From Gyromitra esculenta (taxonomy: Eukaryota; Ascomycota; Pezizomycetes; Pezizales; Discinaceae): a stretch of 64,000 nucleotides of DNA. Of this stretch, positions 23,197 through 33,601 are shown piece after piece (position 1 is the stretch's first letter; every line of letters begins with the position of its first letter). The stretch lies in assembly GCA_038503075.1 (NCBI GenBank), contig JBCAML010000015.1:310001-374000 (forward strand), given 5' to 3'. The notes beneath the pieces were generated by a model that was given only the letters and a program-made list of their open reading frames with translations, was not told the origin of the DNA and did no database searches. A program made the position numbers and the translations under genes.

Positions 23197-23551
23197 GTAT
23201 ATCCAAATAGCGATCATTGGTCAATTCGACCTGTTTATGGATATCCTTCATACATCTCCACTACGCAATTAAACCACTGCAGCAATAGATCCAGGGCAAC
23301 ATCAACATCGTAAAGGACAGAAATGGAATACCAGCCCACGACTAAAACAGCAGAGAAAAATATATACTCCCCACATCCCGCTCCTTTTTTTTTGTTTCTA
23401 AGCCGTGATGGAATAAAAGACACCCTAGTCCTAACCATCTGTCCTAACCATCTGTACCAACCATCTGTAGTAGCGAAACTACGAAACCCCCACCCCCCCT
23501 CCCAGAAAAAAAGAGAGTGGAAACTATCGCCTTGGGGGGCAATACATTGCG

Positions 23552-23561
23552 CGAGTGATAT
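23552..23561 (+). other. Dispersed motif CGAGTGATAT, copy 3
   Basis: Exact 10-mer followed after four bases by TGACGA. Confidence 0.7.
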
Positions 23562-23888
23562 ACCATGACGACACATCGCGGTGATAAAAATAGATTTTGA
23601 AAACCCCACCAATCACGTTAGCGCAACAAACGTAACCTGCCGTCCAACTCCCAATTTGGCTCTTTTATTCCAGTCGTACACTCATACCGCGTAAGCCCAA
23701 TACCTCCAAAGCCAAAAACCATACCAATAAATAAATAAAAATAAACATAAGAAAAAGGGTGAGCCCGAATATAACCCTCGCACACACACCCATACCCCAT
23801 ACCCCATACCCCACCCACCTCTCCACACTATTACCAGACCACACTCACCCTCTCTATATCCAACCCCAAAGAGCCCATACCTACCCGC

Positions 23889-26262
23889 CTAGCAATCAAC
23901 CCTACACCCAAACATCCTCCCTTCCCCGCCCCCCCGTCCAGGCTCTATAGCCACAGCCAGCGACACCCCGTCCGCCATAAACCCCACTCTTGCACCTCCT
24001 CCTTTCCCTTTCCCTTTACCTCTGCCTCTGCCTCGGCCTCTATCTTGCGCTAGTTGCGTGGCGCTCTGTATGCCGGAGACTCTGTTGTTCTTCTTGATTT
24101 CGTCGCGCACTCTCATAAACTCGTCTAGGTTTTGTTTCAATTCCTTAATTCCCGCACCCACACGCCCAACCGCCCCCGCACACCCTCGAAGGTCAGCCAT
24201 ATACTCGTGCGTCCGTGCGTTCACCAACCAACCAGTCGCCATCTGGAGTGAGGGGTTGGTGAAAACTCACCGTTTCTAGCTCTACGAATTCTACAAATGT
24301 CGCGCTGCCCCGGCCGGACGCACGGATCGCTGCGAAGCTGGGGAAACAGGGAATGATCTCGCTGACGATCGTGAACGCGAGTAGAAAGTCGACGTAGGCG
24401 GAGTCGATGCTTCCGGTCTCGTGGTGGCGCTGCGCGTGTGTCCAGTGGACTTTGGCGGCATCAACCCAGGCTTTGATCTACGGGGGGGGAGTTAGTTAAG
24501 GGTTTATCTATATTGTAGAGGGGAGGAGAGGGGAGGAGAGGGGGGGAGAGGGGAGAGGGGCTGTACTGAGCTGCGGTGTGTGGGTTCAAGTCCATCGGTG
24601 TGTGCTGCTAGGTCTGCGAGGTGGGGGTATACCCGATTTGGTGCAGGGGGCGGCGGGCTCATTGGGACTGGCTGTGGGCTCCATAGGTCATCTAGTTTGT
24701 GATTGCGACCTTCGTCGAACTCGCTCAACTGTATCTCTGCTTTTTCATCGTCTCTAGGACCTGCTGTGTGGACACTTTCAAATATATCTTTGCACTCGGG
24801 TTTCTTCTCCTTGCGTAGACTAGCATCGTGCATGGTACTCCGCCGCTGTGCTAACACCCGCTGGTTCCATCGCTTCTTGTACACCCGATTCTCGACTGTC
24901 CGAACTTTACAGCCACTAGTTGGTTTTGCAGACTCCTCGGAAACATCTGTTGTATCTGAATCACTCACATCCGCACCCGACACCGCAGCATATCTCTGCC
25001 GTGTCCGTTCCCGGCGTGCGTATTGCCTCTCTAACCATGCATTAACACCTCGAGAGCGTCGAGGCATGTATAAGCTCTCAAAAGACTGCTCTCCAGACGT
25101 CAGTGTCGCTTCGCTCCCAAGTACCTCTTCATTATCTATTTGCAGTGTCCTTGTTGTACCGCTGAAGGTAGGCCGGCTAGCCCATGTGTCAGTAGCTCTA
25201 GGGGTGTACTGCGGGGGCAGGGTATCAGTCGATGACGGAGTAAGGTTGTCTGGTATAGTGCTCTCCGTATCGTATCCGCTGGCTTGTATGTATTCTTCGC
25301 CCATACCAGCCAGCACTGCTTCGCACGCGTCAAAGCCAGCCAAAACGTCTTGCTCGAACTGCGCCCTCGCTGAATCTGCGCCCCAAGAGACTGTAAACCC
25401 TGTCTCTGCCTCGGCTCTGATAACCCGTTCCACGACTTTGCTGTAGTCTACTAAACACCCATCCCCCGCTGAATATCCTTCTCCCAGCACATCCCATGAG
25501 GCCACGGCCATACAGTCCATGTAGTGCTCGAGATGCGCAATAACCTCATCGTCAAATTTCTCCCTCTCGTGCGCGAGAGCATCTGCAATTTCTATTGCGT
25601 GCTGGACCTCGTCGGAGCGTAGCTTTTCGTCCTGGAGTTCGTCGTAATAGTCCATAATGCCTTCCGATAGCTCTCGCCAAGTCTCGTAAGCACAAACCCC
25701 GTGATCCTCCCAAGCTTCCAGGTCAGCAATGAGCGCAGCATCGGAACACGACCGATCGAGAGCAAGGATCTCTTCGACTTCGGCAGCAAGCTGGATTTCG
25801 TGATCCTCGTCGGAGGAGGGACAGCCAATAGGGACCCTAGCCAGATACGGCTTCAAGCTATAATTGGTGGCGAAAAGGCTTGTTTTTTGCTTTGACATCA
25901 GTGGTGTGCCGCCACGTTTTCCGCAACCGACGAGTTCTCCAATCTGGCGCTCTATTTCGTCTGCCAGTATTGCAGTGGCAGCATCGCTATTGGAGCCGGC
26001 TTCGCTCGTCCGCAGCAGGACGTGCTCGTTTATATCGCGGCTGGCAGAGTAGCCCTTCTGCACCACGAGGGCGTGATATTGCCGCTCTCGAATGTGCGAA
26101 CTGTAGGCGCGGGGGACGGTGCAGTGGTATGTTATGAGGTCCACTTCAGCCGCAAAGAGGAATGCGCAGTTTGCTGCACCAGTTCAGCACACTGCAGAGC
26201 TCTCCAGCGGGAAGGGGGGACATACCGAGAACTTGCTCGCGGTTGGGGAGCTTGTGCAGCAT
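23889..26262 (-). CDS. Protein with C-terminal Doa4-type (USP8-dimer-like) domain, no protease domain
   Basis: Minus-strand exons 26262-26226, 26173-24567, 24477-24271 and 24242-23889; introns of 52 (GTATGT, CTGAAC, GCAG), 89 and 28 nt; the last is very short, so that join is doubtful. About 734 residues; an alternative ATG lies at 26325. The first ~500 residues are acidic, mostly helical-looking, and unrecognised (EIQLAAEVEEILALD; SDSDTTDVSEES). The region RVYPHLADLAAHTDGLEP to AYVDFLLAFTIVSEIIPCF resembles the N-terminal USP8-dimerisation domain of fungal Doa4 ubiquitin hydrolases. It is followed by KQNLDEFMRVRDEIKKNN, as in Doa4 before its rhodanese domain. But here a Gly/Arg/Lys-rich tail and a stop follow: there is no rhodanese or catalytic Cys/His box. 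The N-terminal half could be a separate gene fused in my model. Head-to-head with the gene at 26569. Confidence 0.5.
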
Positions 26263-26325
26263 TGTGGGCAGGGTTTCAGATGATGCTCGATGGGGATGTG
26301 GAGTTGGCCCTAAGTGCACGCACAT

Positions 26326-26568
26326 GTACCTATCGCAGAGCCGGAGCAGGACGAGGAGCAAGCAAATTGGTAGTCGACGAGACAGCCGCAGGGCTAGCTA
26401 GCTCTGGCCTTGGCAACGGCGCAGCAGCCCCAACCCTAGCAGTCCCGGCACCCGAACGTCGCCCGGGACCGCGACTCGCAGACCGCTCTCCCTCGGCGCC
26501 CCCAGCTCTGCCACCGCACCCGAAGCACCCCGCCCGCCGCCGTGTCCCGCAAAGCAAGGTCGGCAGTC
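26326..26568. promoter_or_regulatory. Shared intergenic region of a head-to-head gene pair
   Basis: Only about 245-305 bp separate the start codons of the minus-strand gene (26325 or 26262) and the plus-strand gene (26569). The stretch is C/G-rich with no TATA word; a bidirectional promoter is inferred from position alone. Confidence 0.4.
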
Positions 26569-27535
26569 ATGGCCCAGCCAAACCCACAGCAGAAGTCGCC
26601 GGAGCGGGAGTCGCAGACCCCGCTGCAGATCCTGCCGGCGATGCTGCACGCTGTCGTGAGCCCGCCCGCCCGCCCGCCCACTCCCCCCCCGTCCGTCCTC
26701 AGCACTAACACACCCCTCTGCCTGCAGTTCTGCCAAACCGCGGATGTGTTTAACGCGCCCCAGCGCCAGCAGCCGCGCGCCGTCATCTACACCAACGCAC
26801 AGATCCGCACGAGCGTGAGCGTGTGCAACGAGCGTTTCCAGTATGCCCTCGATCTGCTGGAAATGGACATTGTACGTCTGCTCCTCCTCCCGCCAGAGCT
26901 CTCTTTGCCAATACATGCTAACAGCAAGGCGCCAGCTTAAAGCAAAAGCCACCCTCCGCCGCGACCTATCCCGTATCCGCACCCTCGCCGCGGAAGAGGC
27001 TGCCGCCCGGCTGGCGCTCGAGGAGGCCGCAGCAGCGAAGGAACGGGCACGCGTCGAGGCGGAAGCCCAGAAGCTGCGTGAAGCGGAAGCACAGCGCCGC
27101 CAGGCGGAAGAAGCAGCGAAAGCGGAGGAGGAGCGACTGAAGCGCGAAGCTGAGGAGAAGGAGGAGGAGCTGCAGAGACAGCAGGACGCGGCCATGCAGG
27201 ATGTCCCTGGCGATGAGAAACTGGTCTCGCCGGGCAGTGCGAATAGCGGCGCGTTCGATCTCTTGTTCGATGATCTGCCGCCTCCTGCAGCTGCTGCGTC
27301 CGCGGCGACTGTTGAGCCCAGGAGGAGGTCGGTCGAGGCCCCGGCCCCCGCTGCGCCGATGGCGAATGGAGATGCGGTGGCCCCGCCAGCCCTGACGAGT
27401 GATTTCAATGATTTCCTGGCGAGTTTTTCGCCTGGTGCGGTGGGCCATGAAGGCGGGGAAGGGGGGATGGGTGGGCAGCCTTTGGAGGACTCGGATCTGT
27501 TCGGGAGCGACTTTTATTTCTATGAGGGCGCTTGA
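26569..27535 (+). CDS. Coiled-coil protein, possible fungal Mediator subunit (Med2-like)
   Basis: Exons 26569-26655, 26728-26871 and 26936-27535 (introns of 72 and 64 nt with CACTAAC and GCTAAC branch points) give 276 residues. The N-terminal helical part (PLQILPAMLHAVFCQTADVF; VCNERFQYALDLLEMDILKA) is followed by KATLRRDLSRIR, a pattern I associate with fungal Mediator tail subunit Med2, where a helical core with LExEI..AK..LRRDL occurs. Then comes a long Ala/Glu/Arg coiled coil (about 95-155) and an acidic/Pro-rich tail containing FDLLFDDLPP and DFNDFLASFSPG, activation-domain-like motifs. The assignment is from memory of the pattern only; an unrelated nuclear coiled-coil protein is the alternative. 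That this frame is coding is well supported by the spliced continuity. Confidence 0.55.
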
Positions 27536-28390
27536 AAGGCGTCACTCTTAAATTTTATGCAGGGGGTTTTTTTTTCTGTTTTTCCGTTTTTCCGTTTTAT
27601 TTTTTATTTATGGCAGGTTTTCGTAAACTGCTTTCTGGAGCTGAAGGAGTTGAAAAAAATAATAGGAGTCAGACTCAATGAGATTTACGATATAGACAGA
27701 CTATATTTGGTTAATTCCAGATATATTATCAGAAACGCAGTTGGCCAAAACACAGGATCAAAGTACAAGCCCCAATCCTTCAGGTCGAAGGAAAGCTGTT
27801 CTGTTCGCCCGGCCCCGAAGATAAATGTACCCAACTAAAACATGTTGGGCTTGCAACCCAAATCCTTGCGAAATCCCGAAAAGGCAACTTGAATGCTGGG
27901 GATGGCCTCCTAATATGACAATTTTTGGAGAAAACTCAGGAATGAAAACTAGTAAGAAACAGAGGCCAGAATCCACGGTCACGCAGGAGGTTCAAGAAGC
28001 CTACTACACAGGGATATAGACGAGGGCTCGCTCTCAGCCTTTAAGGAATCAGGCAATGGAAGCAATCGACTCACTTTGTACCTAATACTCCAATCCCGAA
28101 TGTTGAAATAATGAATAGATCTGATATATTGACTGTCCAGTAAACTAGAGAGAAGGAAACCAAATAGACGAACGGGAGAAGAGCTCCATATATATACTCC
28201 CTATGGAGTCATATATAAACAGGTTTATGGGGGCTCTTTGGGCGCCGAATAGATCGGCCCGAGCAACCCCCTTTAGCAGTATAGACTATACCGAACGTCT
28301 TCGGTATCCCGAGTAGTGACGTACCAAATGAGACACTAGGAAGCCTATGGATATATACCATATATCCAACACCGAATATGCCAAGGATTC

Positions 28391-28400
28391 CGAGTGATAT
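28391..28400 (+). other. Dispersed motif CGAGTGATAT, copy 4
   Basis: Exact 10-mer followed after four bases by TGACGATATT. Confidence 0.7.
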
Positions 28401-29229
28401 TCCATGACGATATTCCAGTCTTGCAAAGGAAGAGCAAAAAAACACTTACACCCATAGTCACCCTAAAAGACTCGAGATAACCTGGCCTCAGTGTGGTCCA
28501 CGAGGCATGGCCGCTCGAGCATGCAAGTTAAATCACAGGTCGATTGCTATTTGGACGAGCCTGCCAGTGTACGCTCTAGGGCCATTACTGGGCTTGACTT
28601 GTGGGAAGCAAATAGCAATAGATTTCCCGAGTTAGCTAGAATGACCCGAGATTATATATCAGTCCTAGCTATTAGTGTTCCTTCAGAGCAGCTATCTTCT
28701 TGATCTGGTGGTATTATAATAAAAAAGAGGAACCGGCTATTTGATTATTCTAGTAGTGCACTGCTACTAGCAAGAAGTTTGTTGGGTTGGCCGGAGGTAG
28801 AAGAATGGGAGGTTAAAGCTAAAAGAAGCAAAGAATTTGAAGAATTTGAACCTTAGGTTCTAAGAATTAGTGGTTTGGGGGATCTTGCTAGCGAAGCAGT
28901 ATAACTTTATAATGTCCTAGCCAGTGACCATTTTCGTTATTTATTTTATATAAACTTTTTTTCTCTATATATCTCAAGTTTATCGAGCCACCTCGAGCCG
29001 ACTCGAGACAGCCTCCCATGTGCTCGAGCCGCTTGAGGTAGGCCCTCAAATGTACGAGCAGCCTCCAGGCATACCTATCTGCTGGTATCGGGGCGCCTCG
29101 TGGACCACACTACTTGAGCTAATATAAGATTTAATAGAGATCTATCGCACCAAAAAGCTTACTAAACTCCTATTTTCAGGAACACAGACGACTACGGTAA
29201 CCTTAACATTTCGCTTTCGAATCTCTACA

Positions 29230-29400
29230 GAAGCCCACAGAAGCAATGATGACAACTGCCTTAGCAACTGTCGCCTAAGCCTGTGCAAGAACCCACAGCA
29301 GCCCACAGCAGTAAAGATGACGATCACCTTAGCAATTACCTTCTGGGCTCCCACAAGAGCCCACGGAGGCAATGATGACGATTGCCTTGTCAACTTGCAC
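29230..29400. repeat. Degenerate tandem repeat, unit about 60 bp, three copies
   Basis: Units share (A)GCCCACAG(A/C)AGCAATGATGACAA and GCCTTAGCAA(C/T)T words. The copies are diverged and no frame is kept. Confidence 0.6.
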
Positions 29401-29809
29401 TTTTCTAAGTGTCTCCGAAGTTTCCTAAGACATCGTTAACGATTTGCATATAATAATAAAAACTAGCTATATCATGGGGCGCAGCACACAACCACGAAAC
29501 ACACCTATTAGAGTACAGCCACCTTTTAAGGATAATTGCTCCAGTTTCGGATTCTTGTAGAGTGACCGCACCACATCGACTCTTCGGGGGGGTTGCAGAC
29601 AACACACATCTAAACACGTCCAACTTCTAAATTTTGTTAATATAGACTTTTTGCAATCTGCTAAAGGTGCAGAACCTACTGCATTCAGGCCCTACGGGCT
29701 TAAGGTCGTAAAAGCTTCCTAGCGGGGCTAGAGTTTTGCTTCCAACCTCAAAGCTACCCCCATTGCGCCGAGATGAGGAAATATCTTTCATTGAAACTGT
29801 TGCGGTATG

Positions 29810-30035
29810 GGCGGGTATGCTTGGATCAATGCGGAAGCAAGAGAATGACTCTCTTTGGCGGTGCTCGGTCGGATGGAGCAACACGGAAGCAAGAGAGTGA
29901 TTCTCCTTTTTGGTGACACCCAGCCGAGATGAAGCAACACGGAAGTAGGAGAATATCTTTCTCGTTTAGTGTTACCTGGCCGAGACGGAGCAACGCAGAA
30001 GCAGGAGAATGTTTCTCTTTTTTGGAGATACCTGT
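29810..30035. repeat. Tandem repeat, unit about 56 bp, four copies
   Basis: Each unit contains GAGCAACACGGAAGCAAGAG followed by a short AT(T)CTC run and GGTGACACC-like spacer, with scattered substitutions. The open minus frames across it encode a matching repeated peptide (SVLLHLG, VSPK), probably incidental. Confidence 0.75.
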
Positions 30036-31245
30036 TAGACAGATTTTCTGAAAGATTTCCTTCATCTACTCTTTCTGTACAGCCCATCCCATGAGCTTTC
30101 GTGGTGTTCATCCTTTAAACGCCAAGTGCATTTAGGACATATCCAATAGGATGCCCTCGTTGATTTCATCCAGCCAGTAGACGTCGCAGCCATGCTGAGC
30201 GGGAAAGAAGATAGAAGATTCAAAATCTCTATATCAAGGTTGATGTTCGCTGGTGCTATTATTAATGATAAAGTGCTGTCGAGGCCTACCCTGAATCTGG
30301 GCGATAATACCCTAGGCGTCCACGACGATATTGCTTAGGTTCAACCCACAGCCCTCAATTCACAGTGTTGGCGTTGTCGATAGAGAGGAGATAAAAGTCG
30401 TACGAAGCGAAGATCGGTTCCAGTAGATATACTTGTTAGCAAGAATATGAACCGGAAGATGGGGGGTGTCTTTGTATGCTACGGAATCCTTGCCTAATGC
30501 CGCAGCGTATAAAGCCACACACCCCCTGTTTTCTGGTTCGTATACCTGCTAACAAGTAAACCCGCTCTTGTCGATCCCCCCCAAACAAGCAGCCACCGGT
30601 ACCGATAGAGTATTGATATTCTTACAACAAGAAAGCAATGTTTCCACTCCAGACCGACCTCACCAACCACTAGATGATCTTTATTTCTCAGCAGCAGCCC
30701 GCGCGAAACCAGCTTTATTCCCCCCACTACCAAGACCAAGCTCACATCCCAATGCAGGGCAGATTCCACGCAGCTATCAAACCCTATTAGATCTCCAGAC
30801 ACTCTCACGATAGCAGGAAAGATAAATTAGTGTGTAAATGTGTAAATCCCACTTCGATCAGCTCCCAGCGATGAGACGCGTATTCCTCATATCAGGATGG
30901 CAGCAGTAACCTGAACCACAACCGCAAAGACCGCCAACACTCGCCCCAAGTAGCAAGGATCTGTTTCAACCGCTCTTAACCCTGGCCACCACTAAGGCAC
31001 GAGAACTAGAAAACCCATTGGCCAAAACGCCCTTGATAGGTGACGTCATTTGAGTCATGAGACCCGCTCGGCGGTTCGTAAAGCGCTTCGAAGGTTGAAA
31101 GTTGTCAACACTAGTCGCTCGTGGGACAGCACAGAACTGCAGGTACTTATGCCAGAAGATAACAAGGAAGGATATTGGCTGGTGTCGCCCTCTTGTGTTA
31201 AAGGTGAGTGCATGGTTGATAAACGAAACCAAGATGCTGGAAGAT

Positions 31246-31274
31246 CGTGGTGGTGGTGGTGGTGGTGGTGGTGA
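31246..31274 (+). repeat. (TGG)n microsatellite
   Basis: About nine uninterrupted GGT/TGG trinucleotides; the ORF reading poly-Trp/Gly across it is spurious. Confidence 0.9.
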
Positions 31275-31569
31275 TGGGGAAGAGGGAGAAAGGTGACGAG
31301 GAAGAAGAGGGGTGGTTGAGTGCCCCACCAAATATCTATCTTGGCGAAACATCAGCCTGGCTAGTGCAAGTTGTGACTTAGGGCACACATGTAGCAATAG
31401 ATTTTTAGTCTTGAAGAAAAACCCGAAATAGAATGATCCTCACAACCCAAATGCTGCACTTCACCGGGTAGGACCTATAGCTTTATTTCATCCGGGGTTA
31501 TTTCCTCTTCGCAACCACAGAGATAGCCTAACTTCCGTTTACTATGCGATGAAGAAGTGGCAAATTCAT

Positions 31570-31579
31570 CGAGTGATAT
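31570..31579 (+). other. Dispersed motif CGAGTGATAT, copy 5
   Basis: Exact 10-mer followed after four bases by TGATGAAAA. Confidence 0.7.
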
Positions 31580-32132
31580 TTCGTGATGAAAAATATTATC
31601 AAACTGCATACTTTACCATCCAACTACTTTACAGCAACTCTTCGCATACAACCTCACTGAAAAAAACTGCTCCCACAAATTCGCTTCAATGCTCCAATGC
31701 AAGCGTGAGCAGAGAAAGCAAAAAGTCAAACATGCCCGCTCCCGTAATATAGCCGTGAAGCACAGAAATCAGTAGTACATAAAACAAAAACACCTCAAGC
31801 AAGACGGGTACCGTTTATCCATCCCCAGCAGCCCCGAACACTCACTGATATAATAGCAACAACGCTTCCCCTTGAATTTGACACACTCAAACTAAAAGTA
31901 TGCACGTAAAGTTTTTGCAAAATACAAACAAGCAGCATTTAGGGTCCAGAAAAAAATCAAAAATAAATGCACGAACCCGCCCCTCCACCCCCCTAAGACC
32001 TTAAAAAAATAGTAAATAAAAAAGCTTATGCATCGTTTCTCCCTCCCCATACAACCATTCGCGTTGTACCATTCAAAGAAATGCCTTCTAAAAACAATAA
32101 CCTTATATATATCGTAATCATCCCTGTTGTCT

Positions 32133-33601
32133 CTAGTGTTTTGAAGACGGGGCACTCTCCGTTTCCTCCATCTCAGCGCCGTGATTTTTTACCCCGGGGA
32201 ATTTCCCGGTGGGATCAAGGCGCACGATCATGCAGCTGAGATTGTCTGATGAAAATCTGCCGAGAGCATAATCGACGAGCATTTTACTCGCGTCCTGGGG
32301 GTCTTGAACCTTACGGATGAGATCGACCGCTTCCTGATCTGAGCAGACGTCCCAGAGCTATAGACAAAAAACCGAAAAATTAGAACGCGTCAAATGCTTA
32401 AGCACAAAAAAAACAGAAGCGTGAGAGACATACACCATCGCAAGCTAGAATGATGAATTCATCCGCTTCAGGCTGAAGAACGGTCTCAGTCGTATACGGG
32501 TGTCCTGTGACTAGCTCCTTCATGTAACTGTCTCCCAGAGCGCGAGTAACAGCCAAAACACCTGTAAAATGATACGCTAATTAGCCAAACAAAACCTCCC
32601 TCCTTTCTTACATGGTGGTATATAGACTAACCATTGACACGGTTGTTCAATATCAAACCCCCTGCATTTGCAACCCTTTTTCCCTCATTTTCGTCACTCC
32701 CCTTGTGATCGTAACTCAACCTCAAAGCTTTTCCGTTTCTACACAGCACAATCCTAGCATCTCCAACATTTGCCGTATACAAAACTCGCGATTTTTCTGT
32801 CATTAGATTTAGCGTTGATTTCGAATTGTCGTTATTGACTGCCCCGCCGTTCCCTTTTGCACCTTCCGACGGAACCGTATTGGCCGGCGACGATCTATCC
32901 TCCCACCTCAAAACCGCGCAGACGGCGGTGCAACCGCTATTTCTAACCGGAAGCTTCTCCAGTTGTCCGTCACAATTCGTGAATGTCATATCGAGTAGCT
33001 CCGGTATAGGAGTATTAGGGTGCTTCCTAATAGTCTCCTCGAGAATCAAATGCAGCTTCTTCCCACACCAATCCGCAGCATATGTCCCCGCATGGCCATC
33101 AAAAATAGCGAAATACCCATTATCCGATTCCACAGCCTCCTCAGTCGATGGAGCGGTGGTGGTGGTACTTGGCGGAGTAATGGCCAGAGGTAAAGGTTGT
33201 AGGAAGTTATAAAGAAATGAATGCGTATCCTCCATAGTCCTTCTACACTTTTTATTCTTGTCCTCCGTTACCCCAACCCGAAATGTACTCCTGAGCCCCG
33301 GCTTCGATTCACCGGCTGAATTGTTCTGGGATCCGGGGGCAACACCGGGGACTTCATGTTTTGAGGTAGCCACCTTTGATTCTTTTTGATCGCTATTGCT
33401 GCTTCCAAGGTTCGTAATTGAGTTTTTAGCAGAGGTTATAAAAGCTGAAGTTTTCGATGTTGAACCTCTACGTTTCTTGTCCTCAGGGGTCGAAGAAGTG
33501 CTCCCGGTTGAGGGTGAATTACCGGACTTCGCAGCGGTAATAGAAGCAGCTTCAGCGACAGCAGAGGGTGAGGAGCCATTATTGTTGTTATTGCCGAACA
33601 T
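32133..33601 (-). CDS. PP2C-type serine/threonine phosphatase (PPM family)
   Basis: Metal-dependent protein phosphatase. Minus-strand exons 33601-32632, 32561-32434 and 32357-32133 (introns of 70 and 76 nt) give 440 residues from the first ATG. The frame stays open upstream to about 33697, so an upstream exon or start is possible. A Ser/Asn-rich N-terminus of ~100 residues precedes the PP2C domain with [14 protein letters not shown] (about 167-172, metal-binding Asp), [30 protein letters not shown] (second metal Asp) and [10 protein letters not shown]. All key acidic residues are present, so it should be active. The overall plan is closest to the yeast Ptc1 class (short catalytic core), which in yeast antagonises HOG and cell-wall MAPK signalling; that specific role is inference. 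Introns sit next to the conserved VNG and CDG codons. Confidence 0.9.

Larger units (their letters stand above)
21291..23888. other. Intergenic, repeat-bearing
   Basis: No supported gene in 2.6 kb. ORFs at 21508-21795, 22327-22664 and 23235-23612 lack motifs. It contains one family D repeat, two copies of the CGAGTGATAT motif and a tandem CATACCC run at about 23788-23813. Confidence 0.5.
27536..32132. other. Gene-poor region of 4.6 kb
   Basis: No supported gene. It contains two sets of diverged ~56-60 bp tandem repeats, a (TGG)n microsatellite and two CGAGTGATAT motifs. Minus ORFs at 29627-30111 exist because of the tandem repeat. The ORF at 31892-32155 overlaps the 3' end of the PP2C gene. 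Confidence 0.55.

Noticed and set aside
24703..25446. Plus-strand ORF of 247 codons
   Set aside because: Antisense to the Doa4-like gene, with no motif; the minus frame has better splice signals and composition.
26398..27408. Minus-strand ORF of 336 codons rich in Ala/Ser/Arg
   Set aside because: Mirror of the G/C-rich Med2-like coiled-coil exon; composition-driven.
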